Source: an uncultured Rhodospirillaceae bacterium (lineage in GTDB: Bacteria; Pseudomonadota; Alphaproteobacteria; RF32; CAG-239). From it: 15,432 nt of DNA. Positions within the stretch are counted from its first letter, which is position 1. Every line of letters starts with the position of its first letter. The notes under the pieces are model-generated. The model did no database searches and was not told the DNA's origin. It worked only from the letters and a program-made list of their open reading frames with translations. Below are positions 6,258-14,381 of the stretch, one piece after another. The translations under genes and the position numbers were made by a program. The stretch spans positions 1 through 15,432 of the forward strand of contig ONQU01000013.1 of the NCBI GenBank assembly GCA_900320035.1, read 5' to 3'.

Positions 6258-6701
6258 TCAGCGTTGCAGAGCCTGATATATTTCGTGAATTGAGCGAGCC
6301 TGCCGGACCATTTGGCAAATTTCTGGATTCTTCAAAACCCTTGAAAAAGCCGCCAATGCTTGCAAGTGGTCCTCACCATTTTGCTCGGAAGATATTAAAA
6401 ATGCCAACAAATCCACTTTGTTCCCATCTAAGGCATCGTAGTCAACACCTCTATCCAAACGGACGAAAGCCGCCACATTTTGCGATATGCCGGCCAAACG
6501 AGCATGCGGAAATGCCACACCGCCGCCATAACCGGTGGTGCCGAGATTCTCACGCTCCAAAATAGCTTCAAAAACGGTATTTTTATCTAAATTTTGTTTT
6601 TGCGCCACAAAATCAGCCAACTGTGCCAACAACTGACGTTTGCTATCTGCCGTGGCATCAACCAAAATCATATCTTCCGATAATATATCAGAAATATTCA
6701 T
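6258..6701 (-). CDS. ptsN: PTS IIA-like nitrogen regulatory protein
   Basis: EIIA-Ntr, the last phosphate acceptor of the regulatory PTS-Ntr branch (PtsP-PtsO-PtsN). It controls targets such as potassium transport and stress signalling through its phosphorylation state. The 147-residue length is typical. The family signature TTGYGGGVAFPHAR is at 55-68, with the phosphorylated His66. The upstream block ENLGTTG and the C-terminal LQALAAFSRVLKN helix also match. The start is supported by AAAGGAAA before the ATG. It follows hpf by 23 bases on the same strand, the classical hpf-ptsN pair that in many proteobacteria follows rpoN. No rpoN is present here. A strong terminator closes the unit. Confidence 0.95.
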   Translation of the reverse strand: MNISDILSEDMILVDATADSKRQLLAQLADFVAQKQNLDKNTVFEAILERENLGTTGYGGGVAFPHARLAGISQNVAAFVRLDRGVDYDALDGNKVDLLAFLISSEQNGEDHLQALAAFSRVLKNPEICQMVRQARSIHEIYQALQR

Positions 6702-6724
6702 TTTATTTCCTTTGAATTATTAAT

Positions 6725-7285
6725 TTATTCTGCCGGTTCAACCCAACCGATATTACCATCTTTGCGACGATATACCATGCTGATACGGTTGTTAGCGCTG
6801 TTACGGAACATCAATGCTGCTTCATCAACCAAATCCATATACATTACCGCTTCGCTTACCGTGCAAACTTTAATATTGGCATCGGTTTCAGCAATGGTCA
6901 AAGGTGCCGATTCATCAATGCTCATTTCATCTTCCGTTTCCGTCAACGGGAAAACAGATTCGTGCGCCATTTCAACCGGACCGGTCTTACCCTTATGGTC
7001 ATTCAATTTATTCTTTTGGCGACGTAAGCGTGTAGCAATATGCTCATTTGCATTGTCAAAAGCCGTATAAGGATCACCACCAACACCGGTACCTTTCAGC
7101 ACAATATTTTTTGCCGGATGAACAGTAACCTCAGCGCGAAAATCTTCGCCATCTAAAGAAAAATATACGCTACTGCCAATCGGTGCACTAAAATATTTGC
7201 TTACCGAAGCATCTAAGCTTTCTTCAACGCGTTTACGTAATCTATCACTGATATCAACCTGTTTTCCTGATAATGTAATTTTCAT
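6725..7285 (-). CDS. hpf: Ribosome hibernation promoting factor, long form
   Basis: Binds the 30S subunit near the decoding centre and helps form inactive 100S ribosome dimers in starvation. Residues 1-95 are the S30AE domain (MKITLSGKQVDIS start, then the strand AEVTVHPAKNIVLKGTG and a basic helix HIATRLRRQKNKLNDHK). After an acidic linker, residues 138-184 form the C-terminal dimerisation domain (TVSEAVMYMDLVDEAALMFR, NNRISMVYRRKDGNIGWVEP). This makes it the long type found in alphaproteobacteria and Gram-positives, not the short E. coli type. An in-frame start 33 bases upstream exists, but the ATG at 7285 has GAGGT at the right distance and begins the conserved domain, so I chose it. First gene of hpf-ptsN. 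Confidence 0.93.
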   Translation of the reverse strand: MKITLSGKQVDISDRLRKRVEESLDASVSKYFSAPIGSSVYFSLDGEDFRAEVTVHPAKNIVLKGTGVGGDPYTAFDNANEHIATRLRRQKNKLNDHKGKTGPVEMAHESVFPLTETEDEMSIDESAPLTIAETDANIKVCTVSEAVMYMDLVDEAALMFRNSANNRISMVYRRKDGNIGWVEPAE

Positions 7286-7335
7286 AATATACCTCATAAT
7301 GTTAATTTTTGGCACCATGCCATTCGTCGTGTTTT

Positions 7336-7364
7336 ATAGTATAACACTTTTAATCAAAAGTAAA
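7336..7364 (-). promoter_or_regulatory. Candidate promoter for hpf-ptsN
   Basis: On the minus strand TTTACT (7364-7359) and TACTAT (7341-7336) are 17 bp apart; an overlapping TATACT gives a 15-bp spacing. They lie about 50 bases upstream of the hpf start, between it and the tolA terminator. Confidence 0.45.
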
Positions 7365-7410
7365 CACTTAATAAAAAGTATTAAATCTTTTCTTTTTCAT
7401 TGTTGCTTAT

Positions 7411-7453
7411 AAAAAACAGCAAACACGTCATCCCAACACATGCGTGCTGTTTT
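7411..7453 (-). terminator. Intrinsic terminator of the tolQRA unit
   Basis: On the minus strand AAAACAG plus CACG (7453-7443) pairs with CGTG (7427-7424) and CTGTTTT (7419-7413). A four-base bulge interrupts the second arm, which runs into six T residues (7416-7411). It lies about 50 bases past the tolA stop and before the hpf promoter. Confidence 0.65.
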
Positions 7454-7506
7454 CTGCTATCATGCATTATAAACAATACTTAATGTAATAAATTAACTTG
7501 ATCTGT

Positions 7507-8502
7507 TTAGTGAATACCTTTATTAGCCGGATCGAAATGCAAGCGTAAAGTTTTCCATGAATCGTAGCGATTTGCATATTTCACGCCGAATATTTCACGG
7601 AATGCTTGTTGAGTAGCTACAACCGCACGATACGCACTTTCCGCCACCGAACGATATGCCGGATCAGAATTGACACGCCGCGGATCTGCATATTCTATCT
7701 TTTCAATCATACCCGACGGATTAAGACGAACAATAATCTCAACTTGCAGATTTTCCAAGCCCATAGCCCCCGGATCTAAGTTCCAATTTTGGCGCAACAA
7801 ACTGGCTAAGGCATCGGCCTCGGAAATCGTCAAATCATTAAGATAAGAACCACGTGAATTACCCCCTTCTACGCCCGTATGCTTAACATCTGTACCTTTT
7901 TTAATCATAGCACTTTGCGTCTTATCACCAACTTCCAAGTTTTTGCTGTTATCAATTTCCTGCATCAAACTCTTTAAAGCATTGGTCCGAACATTAGCCT
8001 GCTCTTGCCGCTTATTTTTGCCATCATCAGGTTTCGGCGTCGGCTTCGGTTTCGGTTTAGCTTTCGGCTTCAAAGATGGTCGCGGCGGCGCTTTCGGTGT
8101 CGGTTTAGGATCAGGCTTTTGCCCATTATTCGGTTTAGGCTCCGGTACTGGCGGTTCTAAAAAGTCGTCTTTAATTTCTTCTGTCTCCGTTTCGTCGGTA
8201 CCATCATCACCAACGCCATCATCTTCGCCTTTTTGTGGCGAAGCTCCTGCTTCAGAATCACTGGTATATTGTTGGACCTCGTGCAACTCTTCCACAGTGG
8301 CCTGTCTGTCCTCATCACCAAAATCGGCTTTCGCCGGCAAATTGGTCATTTCATCAATACGAACCTCAGATAAATCAACAATAATCGGTGTCTGCCCAAT
8401 CGAAATATCATTACGCCGCCACCAGTGCGGCATGTCAATCAGCATCATTAGAGCAACAATGCAGTGTAAAAGAAGCGATTGTTTCAGATATTTCTTGTCC
8501 AT
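7507..8502 (-). CDS. tolA: Tol-Pal system protein TolA (TonB/TolA type)
   Basis: Links the TolQR inner-membrane motor to TolB/Pal at the outer membrane and supports outer-membrane constriction at division. It has 331 residues. A single N-terminal membrane anchor (about 6-24) is followed by a short periplasmic motif GQTPIIVDLSEV, as seen in alphaproteobacterial TolA. An acidic stretch (92-114) then leads into a strongly Pro/Lys-rich linker (117-162, many KPKP units). The C-terminal TonB/TolA-like domain is at 222-326 (SEADALASLLRQNWNLD, VEIIVRLNPSGMIEKIEYAD). E. coli TolA instead has a long Ala/Lys/Glu helix, so the linker here is TonB-like. A TonB role is possible, but position directly behind tolQ and tolR favours TolA. 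It starts six bases after the tolR stop and has only a weak Shine-Dalgarno, which suggests coupling. Confidence 0.88.
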   Translation of the reverse strand: MDKKYLKQSLLLHCIVALMMLIDMPHWWRRNDISIGQTPIIVDLSEVRIDEMTNLPAKADFGDEDRQATVEELHEVQQYTSDSEAGASPQKGEDDGVGDDGTDETETEEIKDDFLEPPVPEPKPNNGQKPDPKPTPKAPPRPSLKPKAKPKPKPTPKPDDGKNKRQEQANVRTNALKSLMQEIDNSKNLEVGDKTQSAMIKKGTDVKHTGVEGGNSRGSYLNDLTISEADALASLLRQNWNLDPGAMGLENLQVEIIVRLNPSGMIEKIEYADPRRVNSDPAYRSVAESAYRAVVATQQAFREIFGVKYANRYDSWKTLRLHFDPANKGIH

Positions 8503-8508
8503 GAGTTT

Positions 8509-8964
8509 CTATTTCTTTTTATCTTTAGAAGATGTTGTACTTAAACGCGATTCTGTTTTCAAACCAACACGCTGGTAGCCGGCCTCTTTAAGCAAAGCCA
8601 TTAACCCGATAACGCGGCCGTAAACAGCATTAGTATCACCGGATATGGTCACACTCAGCTCGGCATTTTCACCTTTAATAGCTTCAATTTTTGCCAACAT
8701 CTGATCATCGGGAACAATATTTTTACCAATGTAATAATTCCCTTCTTTATCAACACTGATATTGATTGAAGTTTCATTGCCGGTCAGTTGTTTACCGCCA
8801 ACTTTTGGTAAATTTAATTGAATACCCGACGTCATCAGCGGTGCAGCCACCATAAACACCACCAACAAAACCATCATCACGTCCATCAGGTTGGTGATAT
8901 TAACATCAGCACGACGACGGCTCTGACGACGGTTATATGATGAATTTTGCAACAAAGATGCCAT
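8509..8964 (-). CDS. tolR: TolR, ExbD/TolR family motor subunit
   Basis: A 151-residue inner-membrane protein of the TolQRA proton-driven motor. An Arg-rich cytoplasmic N-terminus (12-18) is followed by one membrane helix (about 27-45, NLMDVMMVLLVVFMVAAP). Asp28 is the conserved proton-path residue. The helix is followed by TSGIQLNLPK and a periplasmic domain (60-145) of the ExbD/TolR fold, including VTISGDTNAVYGRVIGLMALL. The Shine-Dalgarno AGGAGAA precedes the ATG. There is a one-base gap from the tolQ stop and a six-base gap to tolA, so the three form one transcriptional unit. ExbD is the only serious alternative. Confidence 0.93.
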   Translation of the reverse strand: MASLLQNSSYNRRQSRRRADVNITNLMDVMMVLLVVFMVAAPLMTSGIQLNLPKVGGKQLTGNETSINISVDKEGNYYIGKNIVPDDQMLAKIEAIKGENAELSVTISGDTNAVYGRVIGLMALLKEAGYQRVGLKTESRLSTTSSKDKKK

Positions 8965-8965
8965 A

Positions 8966-9715
8966 TTATTCTCCTGCCATATCGGCTTTTAAGGTTGTTT
9001 CATCAATTTCACGCGATAAAATGGTTGAAAATTCCGCCATAAAATTATCTAACATTTTAGCGTAACGATCAATTGATGAGGTAATCGCATTATAAGCAAC
9101 AACAGCCGGAATAGCGGCAATTAAACCGAATGCTGTCGTGAACAGAGCTTCGGCAATGCCCGGTGCCATTGCTGAAAGTGAATTGCTTTGCGTTACTGCA
9201 ATGGCATTAAAGCTGTTAATAATACCCCACACCGTACCAAATAAACCAATCAGCGGTGCCACCGAACCGGTGGTAGCTAAAAAGCCTAAGTGGGTATCCA
9301 TACTATCCAGTTCTTTATCAATAGCCACACTCATCGCACGCTCAATACGTTGTTGCAATGAAACGCCACGTATACTGCGATCTGTTTTTCCTTTAAGCAG
9401 AGTATTGCGCTTCCATTCGCGCATTGCAGCCACAAAAATGGCACTCATCGGATCACGCGGACGATTACCGATTGCTTCGTACAATCGATCAAGTGAACCT
9501 CCTGACCAAAAGGCCTCCTCAAACTTTTTTGAAAGATTACGCACTTGGCGTAATGTCGAAAACTTTTCCAAAATAATGGCCCACGACCAAACCGAGGCGG
9601 CAATCAAACCAATCATCACCACTTTGGTAATGGTATCCGAAGACCACACCATATCCCATAAAGACATTTGTTCTGCGGCGGTTTGCGCCACTTCCGATAA
9701 AGCACTTGCTGTCAT
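8966..9715 (-). CDS. tolQ: TolQ, MotA/TolQ/ExbB proton channel family
   Basis: Inner-membrane channel subunit of the Tol motor, 249 residues with three membrane segments: about 28-46 (VVMIGLIAASVWSWAII), 142-166 (FLATTGSVAPLIGLFGTVWG) and 186-213 (TTAFGLIAAIPAVVAYN). The GSVAPLIGLFGTVWGIINSF and PGIAEALFTTAFGLIAAIPA stretches are the family signatures. A longer frame from TTG at 9739 is possible, but AAAGGT sits just ahead of the ATG at 9715, so that start was taken. It is first in tolQ-tolR-tolA, divergent from tolB. The acyl-CoA thioesterase gene ybgC, often found upstream of tolQ, is absent here. Confidence 0.94.
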   Translation of the reverse strand: MTASALSEVAQTAAEQMSLWDMVWSSDTITKVVMIGLIAASVWSWAIILEKFSTLRQVRNLSKKFEEAFWSGGSLDRLYEAIGNRPRDPMSAIFVAAMREWKRNTLLKGKTDRSIRGVSLQQRIERAMSVAIDKELDSMDTHLGFLATTGSVAPLIGLFGTVWGIINSFNAIAVTQSNSLSAMAPGIAEALFTTAFGLIAAIPAVVAYNAITSSIDRYAKMLDNFMAEFSTILSREIDETTLKADMAGE

Positions 9716-9759
9716 TTTTTTTACCTTTATAAATTGCAATTTATACCAAATTTAAGCGC

Positions 9760-9787
9760 AACATAGCATAAAATAATTAACAGGCAA
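9760..9787 (-). promoter_or_regulatory. Candidate promoter for tolQRA
   Basis: On the minus strand TTGCCT (9787-9782) and TATGTT (9765-9760) are 16 bp apart, about 45 bases upstream of the tolQ start. It lies back-to-back with the tolB promoter candidate. Confidence 0.45.
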
Positions 9788-9823
9788 TTAAATTATTGAA
9801 ATAATGCCAAGAAAATTTTTAAA

Positions 9824-9850
9824 ATGACATATCATAAGCTTGTCTATAAT
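9824..9850 (+). promoter_or_regulatory. Candidate promoter for tolB
   Basis: ATGACA (9824-9829) and a perfect TATAAT (9845-9850) are 15 bp apart, giving a leader of about 65 bases before tolB. The spacing is a little short; the -10 is the strong part. Confidence 0.45.
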
Positions 9851-9922
9851 CTTTATTTTTACTTTACTATTGATTATTTTCATAGTATCGTGCGGTTAGC
9901 TTAAATTTATAATAAGGTGAAA

Positions 9923-11251
9923 ATGATGAAAATAAAATATTTGTTAATAACTCTTTTAGCGGTACTGTTTGCTATGCCGGCCTCCGCTGAAGTGGAAATT
10001 AATGTGAGCGGCGCCCAACGCAAAGCCATGAAAATCGCCATTCCGGAAATGATTGGTTCAGATTCGAACTTTTTAACGAAAATTGTTGGCGGAACATACG
10101 GTGATAAGGTGCGCGATGTGGTCATTGCCGATTTGGAGCGCAGTGGCTTGTTTGAGGTTATTCCGGAACGTAGCTACATTGAAAAATTACCTTCACTAGA
10201 CTATCGCCCGAGCTTTATTGATTGGCAAGCTATTAAGGCGCAAGCTTTGGTACAAAGCCGTATTCAAGAACTGCAAGGTGGAATGTTAAAGGTTGACTTT
10301 CGCTTGTGGGATACCGTCACCGAACAAGAGATGATTGGCAAAACTTTCACCACCAACAAGAATAATTGGCGGCGTTTGGCGCACGTGGTGGCAGATGCCA
10401 TTTACGAACGCTTAACCGGAGATAAAGGCTATTTTAATACACGCATCGTTTATGTTTCGGAAAGCGGTCTGATGACGCGCCGCGTCAAACGCTTAGCTAT
10501 TATGGATCAAGACGGTGAAAACCATCGTTTTCTAACGAACGGCCGCAATTTGGTATTAACACCACGTTTTTCGCCAAACATGCAACGCATTACCTATTTG
10601 GAATATGCCGGCGTTAATCCTCGAGTTTATATTATGGATTTGAACACCAACAGCCGTCAGGTTTTAGGTAATTTTCCGGGCATGACTTTTGCTCCGGTAT
10701 TCTCACCAAAAGGCGATAAGGTATTGATGAGCTACGCCAACAACGGTGCTACCAATATTTATGAAATGAACTTAAACTCACGCAGCATTAAACAATTAAC
10801 GCATGAAAAAGGTTCTATTTCAACCTCACCGAGCTATTCACCGGACGGTTCAAAAATTGTGTTTAACTCTGATCGTGGCGGCAATCAACAACTTTACGTG
10901 ATGAATGCCGATGGCAGTAATGCTGAACGCATCAGTTTCGGCAAAGGACGCTATGCAACACCGGTTTGGTCGCCGCGTGGTGACTATATTGCCTTTACCA
11001 AAATGGCTAATGGTGCTTTCTACATCGGCGTAATGGCTCCGGATGGTACCGGCGAGCGCATTTTGGCTGATGGCTTCTTGGTTGAGGGCCCAACCTGGTC
11101 ACCGAATGGTCGTGTGTTAATGTACTTCCGTCAAGACAGAGGCGGACCGGTACGTCTGTACACAATTGATATGACCGGTTATAACGAACGCCGTATTGTC
11201 ACGCCATCTGATGCTTCAGATCCGGCATGGTCACCATTGTTAAGTTTATAA
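9923..11251 (+). CDS. tolB: Tol-Pal system periplasmic protein TolB
   Basis: Periplasmic beta-propeller that binds Pal and TolA and takes part in outer-membrane integrity and division. A signal peptide (MMKIKYLLITLLAVLFAMPA) ends with ASA before Glu. The N-terminal alpha/beta domain follows (about 23-165, with DLERSGLFEVIPE and ALVQSRIQELQGG). The propeller then fills 170-440, built of repeated SPxG and YxMNxDGS blades (FSPKGDKVLMSY, YSPDGSKIVFNSDRGG, WSPRGDYIAF, WSPNGRVLMYF). Length of about 440 is normal. A GTG at 9917 and ATGs at 9923 and 9926 are all possible starts. AAGG at 9914-9917 favours one of the two ATGs. The gene stands alone on the plus strand, divergent from tolQRA, and is followed by a terminator with no pal behind it. 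Confidence 0.96.
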   Translation: MMKIKYLLITLLAVLFAMPASAEVEINVSGAQRKAMKIAIPEMIGSDSNFLTKIVGGTYGDKVRDVVIADLERSGLFEVIPERSYIEKLPSLDYRPSFIDWQAIKAQALVQSRIQELQGGMLKVDFRLWDTVTEQEMIGKTFTTNKNNWRRLAHVVADAIYERLTGDKGYFNTRIVYVSESGLMTRRVKRLAIMDQDGENHRFLTNGRNLVLTPRFSPNMQRITYLEYAGVNPRVYIMDLNTNSRQVLGNFPGMTFAPVFSPKGDKVLMSYANNGATNIYEMNLNSRSIKQLTHEKGSISTSPSYSPDGSKIVFNSDRGGNQQLYVMNADGSNAERISFGKGRYATPVWSPRGDYIAFTKMANGAFYIGVMAPDGTGERILADGFLVEGPTWSPNGRVLMYFRQDRGGPVRLYTIDMTGYNERRIVTPSDASDPAWSPLLSL

Positions 11252-11270
11252 CTTACATAAAAGAAAACAT

Positions 11271-11307
11271 AAACGGCAGATGAAAATTTGCCGTTTTTTT
11301 ATTTTTT
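11271..11307 (+). terminator. Intrinsic terminator of tolB
   Basis: AAACGGCA (11271-11278) pairs with TGCCGTTT (11289-11296) around a 10-base loop. It is followed by T-rich sequence (T run to 11300, then ATTTTTT to 11307). tolB therefore ends as a single-gene transcript. The same hairpin could slow minus-strand transcription from uppP, but the U-run there is poor. Confidence 0.85.
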
Positions 11308-11313
11308 GATGAT

Positions 11314-12147
11314 CTAAAAACTGTTTAATATTCTAATATCATAAATACCGTAGGCATCTAATAACAACATCGTGCCAAGCGCCACACGATAAGCCACAAA
11401 TGGCCAAAAACTCCACTTCCGCAGCCATTGCATCATGATAAAAATAGCCATTAAAGAAAAAATAAAAGAATAACCAACGGCATGTAAAGCCTCATGAATT
11501 TGCGCCACATCACCATTTTGCCACAAACCATATGCCGCCACCAAACCGGCCGCTAAAATTGTTGGTATTGCCAACAACATGGAAAATTTTGCCGCCTCAC
11601 GCCGTTCCATCCCTAAAAAACGCGCCATGGTTATGGTAACCCCGGAACGACTGGTTCCAGGTAGCAACGCTAAACATTGAGCTAAACCAATCAACAGCGC
11701 ATCTTTCATTTCCAGATGCTGAATATTGCGTACTTTTACTGACCAGGTATCAATAAGCCACAACAATATACCATAAAGCAAAATATTCCAACCAATAAGT
11801 TTTGTGTTGCGCAACCAATCCGTACCAACATATTTCAATGCCACGCCGGCAACAAGTGCCGGAATAGTCGCCACTAATAAAAGATAAAATAAATGATTAC
11901 CGGCAAAACTAAAATTCGGCTTTAATCTGGTCAACCATAAATCAGCTAAAATACGCCATAACGTCGGCAAAAAATAAAGAATGACGGCAGCAATAGAACC
12001 AATATGTAAAGTAACATCCATAGCCAAACCTTGGTCAGGAAACGTTGTAAATTTAGAAAACAAAATTAAATGCCCCGACGAACTAACCGGTAGAAACTCG
12101 GTAATCCCCTGCAACACGGATAAAAAAATAATCTGCATTTCATTCAT
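11314..12147 (-). CDS. uppP: Undecaprenyl-diphosphate phosphatase (BacA/UppP)
   Basis: Removes a phosphate from undecaprenyl diphosphate so the lipid carrier can be reused for peptidoglycan and surface glycan synthesis; also linked to bacitracin resistance. The 277-residue integral membrane protein has the family's two catalytic blocks: EFLPVSSSGH (17-26) and PGTSRSG (163-169), with His26 and the Ser/Arg residues in place. MDVTLHIGSIAAVILYF (43-59) and RREAAKFSMLLAIP (182-195) also match. Many hydrophobic helices fill the rest. The start is supported by AGGAGAA inside the end of the upstream M23 gene, three bases from that gene's stop. The coupling joins a cell-wall hydrolase to lipid-carrier recycling. 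The polysaccharide gene at the left edge would draw on the same carrier. Confidence 0.96.
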   Translation of the reverse strand: MNEMQIIFLSVLQGITEFLPVSSSGHLILFSKFTTFPDQGLAMDVTLHIGSIAAVILYFLPTLWRILADLWLTRLKPNFSFAGNHLFYLLLVATIPALVAGVALKYVGTDWLRNTKLIGWNILLYGILLWLIDTWSVKVRNIQHLEMKDALLIGLAQCLALLPGTSRSGVTITMARFLGMERREAAKFSMLLAIPTILAAGLVAAYGLWQNGDVAQIHEALHAVGYSFIFSLMAIFIMMQWLRKWSFWPFVAYRVALGTMLLLDAYGIYDIRILNSF

Positions 12148-12150
12148 CGT

Positions 12151-13002
12151 CTATTCTCCTAAATATTTTCCCTCGATTTTATGACATTGTGTATCATTTA
12201 ATTCTAACAGCGCATGTGGCCGAAAACGTATGCCATGCCATGACGCCCCCCAATGCAAATGCGCGCCAACAGCTCGACCGGTATGACCGACATAGCCGAT
12301 AATATCACCTTTTTGCACCACATCACCTAACTGCACTGCTGTTTTTTGCAAATGAGCATAAATTGTGTGTAAACCCTGCCCGTGATCAATAACAACCATA
12401 TTTCCGGTATAAAAATAATCATGGCCGCTCAGTACAACCTTACCTTTACCGGCAGATTTAACCGGCGTTGATTCCGATGCTGCAATATCGGTACCATTAT
12501 GCGGACTTTTCGGAATTCCATTAAAAATACGCTGATTTCCAAATTGACCGCTGATACGTCCCTTTACCGGCTCAATAAAACCATCATGCCAAAAAATATC
12601 ATCTGACAGTGTCGCTAATGCTGTTTGCACATCTTTTTGTTCGCGCGCAATTTCCTGTTGATGCTGTTTATTCGGCGTCACATGATGCTCTGCCACCCCT
12701 TTAACATACTGAATATTCCACTTTGTTTGTTCAATTGGCAAATGATACAAAATACCTGCTTGGCCGGATGGATAAACAACCAAATTCATCGTTTGCGCGG
12801 CATCGCGCGGCACGGCAATTAAAACTTCACCGTCAGACATTGAATATTGCTTATTGTTCCAACTTATTTGTTTACCATTGATATCTTTAATGAGTAGAAG
12901 CTCACCTTGTTGCAATTTGCCGCAAATTTCCAACGCCGATGCTTGGCTAAACATCAGCACAATGCTAAAAACTGTCAAACAAATCGCCTTGAATGGCACC
13001 AT
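12151..13002 (-). CDS. Exported M23-family (LytM-type) metallopeptidase
   Basis: A 283-residue protein with a signal peptide (hydrophobic 6-19, cut near QASA, residue 23) and a C-terminal peptidase domain of the LytM/M23 type (about 150-265). The zinc ligands of an active enzyme are visible: His168 and Asp172 in HNGTD, and His250 in HLHWG, with YAHLQK (215-220) and GHTGRAVGAH (239-248) typical of the fold. Such enzymes cut peptide cross-links in peptidoglycan; degenerate ones instead activate amidases. The metal residues here are intact, so activity is likely. Residues 25-100 form an all-beta N-terminal region I do not recognise. AACGGAGAGAG lies just before the ATG. The gene overlaps the end of xseA by 38 bp in another frame and is coupled to uppP downstream. 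Confidence 0.88.
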   Translation of the reverse strand: MVPFKAICLTVFSIVLMFSQASALEICGKLQQGELLLIKDINGKQISWNNKQYSMSDGEVLIAVPRDAAQTMNLVVYPSGQAGILYHLPIEQTKWNIQYVKGVAEHHVTPNKQHQQEIAREQKDVQTALATLSDDIFWHDGFIEPVKGRISGQFGNQRIFNGIPKSPHNGTDIAASESTPVKSAGKGKVVLSGHDYFYTGNMVVIDHGQGLHTIYAHLQKTAVQLGDVVQKGDIIGYVGHTGRAVGAHLHWGASWHGIRFRPHALLELNDTQCHKIEGKYLGE

Positions 13003-14287
13003 CTCTCTCCGTTACGCGAACTTTTACTATTCCATCGGCAAATCGAATGTGCAATTTATCACTGCTTTTGGCCTTATTGGTGCTATATACCGTGCGAAAT
13101 GCACTATCGGAAACCCAAGCAAAACCACGCTTTAATACCGATTCGATAGAGACGGAATCCAACCTTAAACCCAAATTTTGCAAACTTTCTTTTTTTGCCT
13201 CAAGCAGATTGTTAACATAAAAAGGTTTCAAATTCGTCAACTTCAATAAATTATTTTTATCTTTGAGTAAATTTTTAAATGCTAATTGCAAACGCTCACT
13301 ACGGTCATCAACTTTTTGCTGATTTTCCAATATAATTTGCGCCAACGACGGAATGCCGCGCGCCAAGCCGTTCACCACTTGCATCAATTCGCTAAAATAA
13401 CGCGTAACGGCATTTTTCAAACGTAAATCAGTTGTCAATAACCCATTGTATATCTCACTCTTTACCGGCACCGCAAATTCGGCCGCACCGGTTGGTGTCG
13501 GCGCTCGCACATCGGCTGCATAATCAATCAGCATCGTATCGGTTTCATGTCCCACGGCCGAAATCAACGGTATATTCGACTTGTAAACCGCACGCACCAC
13601 AACTTCTTCATTAAAAGCCCATAAATCTTCCAAACTACCGCCACCACGTGCCACAATCAGCACCTCCGGACGATACGGTGAATCTTTAGGCAAGGCATTA
13701 AACCCACGAATAGCCGCCGCAATTTTGTCGGCTGCGCCCTCACCTTGTACCGGTGTCGGCCACACCACAATATGCACCGGAAAACGATCGCGAATACGAT
13801 GAATGATATCACGAATAACCGCACCGGTCGGGCTGGTTACCACACCGATTGTTTGCGGTAAATATGGAATTTTTTGCTTATGCGCGGCATCAAAAAGCCC
13901 CTCGGCTAAAAACTTCTGCTTACGTTCTTCTAAAAGTTTTAAAAGTGCTCCTTCCCCAGCAAGTTCTAATTTTTCAATGACCAACTGATACGAAGAACGC
14001 CCGTTAAAAGTGGTAATTTTACCGCTGGCTATAACCTCAATACCATCTTCTATTTTAACCCCTAAAGAACCGGCTACACCGCGCCAACACACCGCCGCTA
14101 AGACCGAATTTTCATCTTTCAGCGATAAATACCAATGGCCGGAATCCGCGCGTTTAGCACCAAAGATTTCACCTTTAACCCGCACATAAGCAAACGAAGT
14201 TTCCATCAATTGCTTAATGGCAAAGGAAATTTCACTGACAGTCCATTCTTTTTTTTCAGCTAACATATCAATCATATGTTGCATCAT
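12965..14287 (-). CDS. xseA: Exodeoxyribonuclease VII large subunit
   Basis: Catalytic subunit of a single-strand exonuclease used in repair and recombination. The 440-residue length is normal. The OB-fold nucleic-acid-binding domain lies in residues 13-110 (VRVKGEIFGAKRADSGHWYL). The family core follows: IGVVTSPTGAVIRD (147-160), ARGGGSLEDLWAFN (213-226), SAVGHETD (243-250) and RAPTPTGAAE (261-270). A coiled-coil-like segment runs over about 290-390, and the tail carries the usual LKRGFAWV. The small subunit gene xseB is not nearby. The start at 14287 has only a weak Shine-Dalgarno; a second ATG four codons in is possible. The gene lies after a 94-base gap from the ATPase gene and overlaps the M23 gene downstream. 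Confidence 0.96.
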   Translation of the reverse strand: MMQHMIDMLAEKKEWTVSEISFAIKQLMETSFAYVRVKGEIFGAKRADSGHWYLSLKDENSVLAAVCWRGVAGSLGVKIEDGIEVIASGKITTFNGRSSYQLVIEKLELAGEGALLKLLEERKQKFLAEGLFDAAHKQKIPYLPQTIGVVTSPTGAVIRDIIHRIRDRFPVHIVVWPTPVQGEGAADKIAAAIRGFNALPKDSPYRPEVLIVARGGGSLEDLWAFNEEVVVRAVYKSNIPLISAVGHETDTMLIDYAADVRAPTPTGAAEFAVPVKSEIYNGLLTTDLRLKNAVTRYFSELMQVVNGLARGIPSLAQIILENQQKVDDRSERLQLAFKNLLKDKNNLLKLTNLKPFYVNNLLEAKKESLQNLGLRLDSVSIESVLKRGFAWVSDSAFRTVYSTNKAKSSDKLHIRFADGIVKVRVTERDGAIQGDLFDSF

Positions 14288-14316
14288 AGTCGCTTTGGCA
14301 AAATTAGCAACGATAA

Positions 14317-14337
14317 TTTATGTTTGTTCAACATAAA
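14317..14337. repeat. Short palindrome between the ATPase gene and xseA
   Basis: TTTATGTT (14317-14324) and AACATAAA (14330-14337) form a perfect 8-bp inverted repeat around TGTTC, 30 bases upstream of the xseA start. It has the size of a regulator half-site pair but no T-tract, so it is unlikely to be a terminator. Its role is unknown; it may be chance in AT-rich DNA. Confidence 0.4.
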
Positions 14338-14381
14338 ACAAAACCATAATTCGCAATAAAAAATGCGCTAATGTCTGCAAT

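Noticed and set aside
7943..8578. 211-codon plus-strand frame antisense to tolA and tolR
   Set aside because: It is the shadow of the Pro/Lys-rich tolA linker, low in complexity, and the minus-strand genes are clear.
9138..9755. 205-codon plus-strand frame antisense to tolQ
   Set aside because: It lies opposite a well-supported TolQ and shows no recognisable domain or ribosome site.
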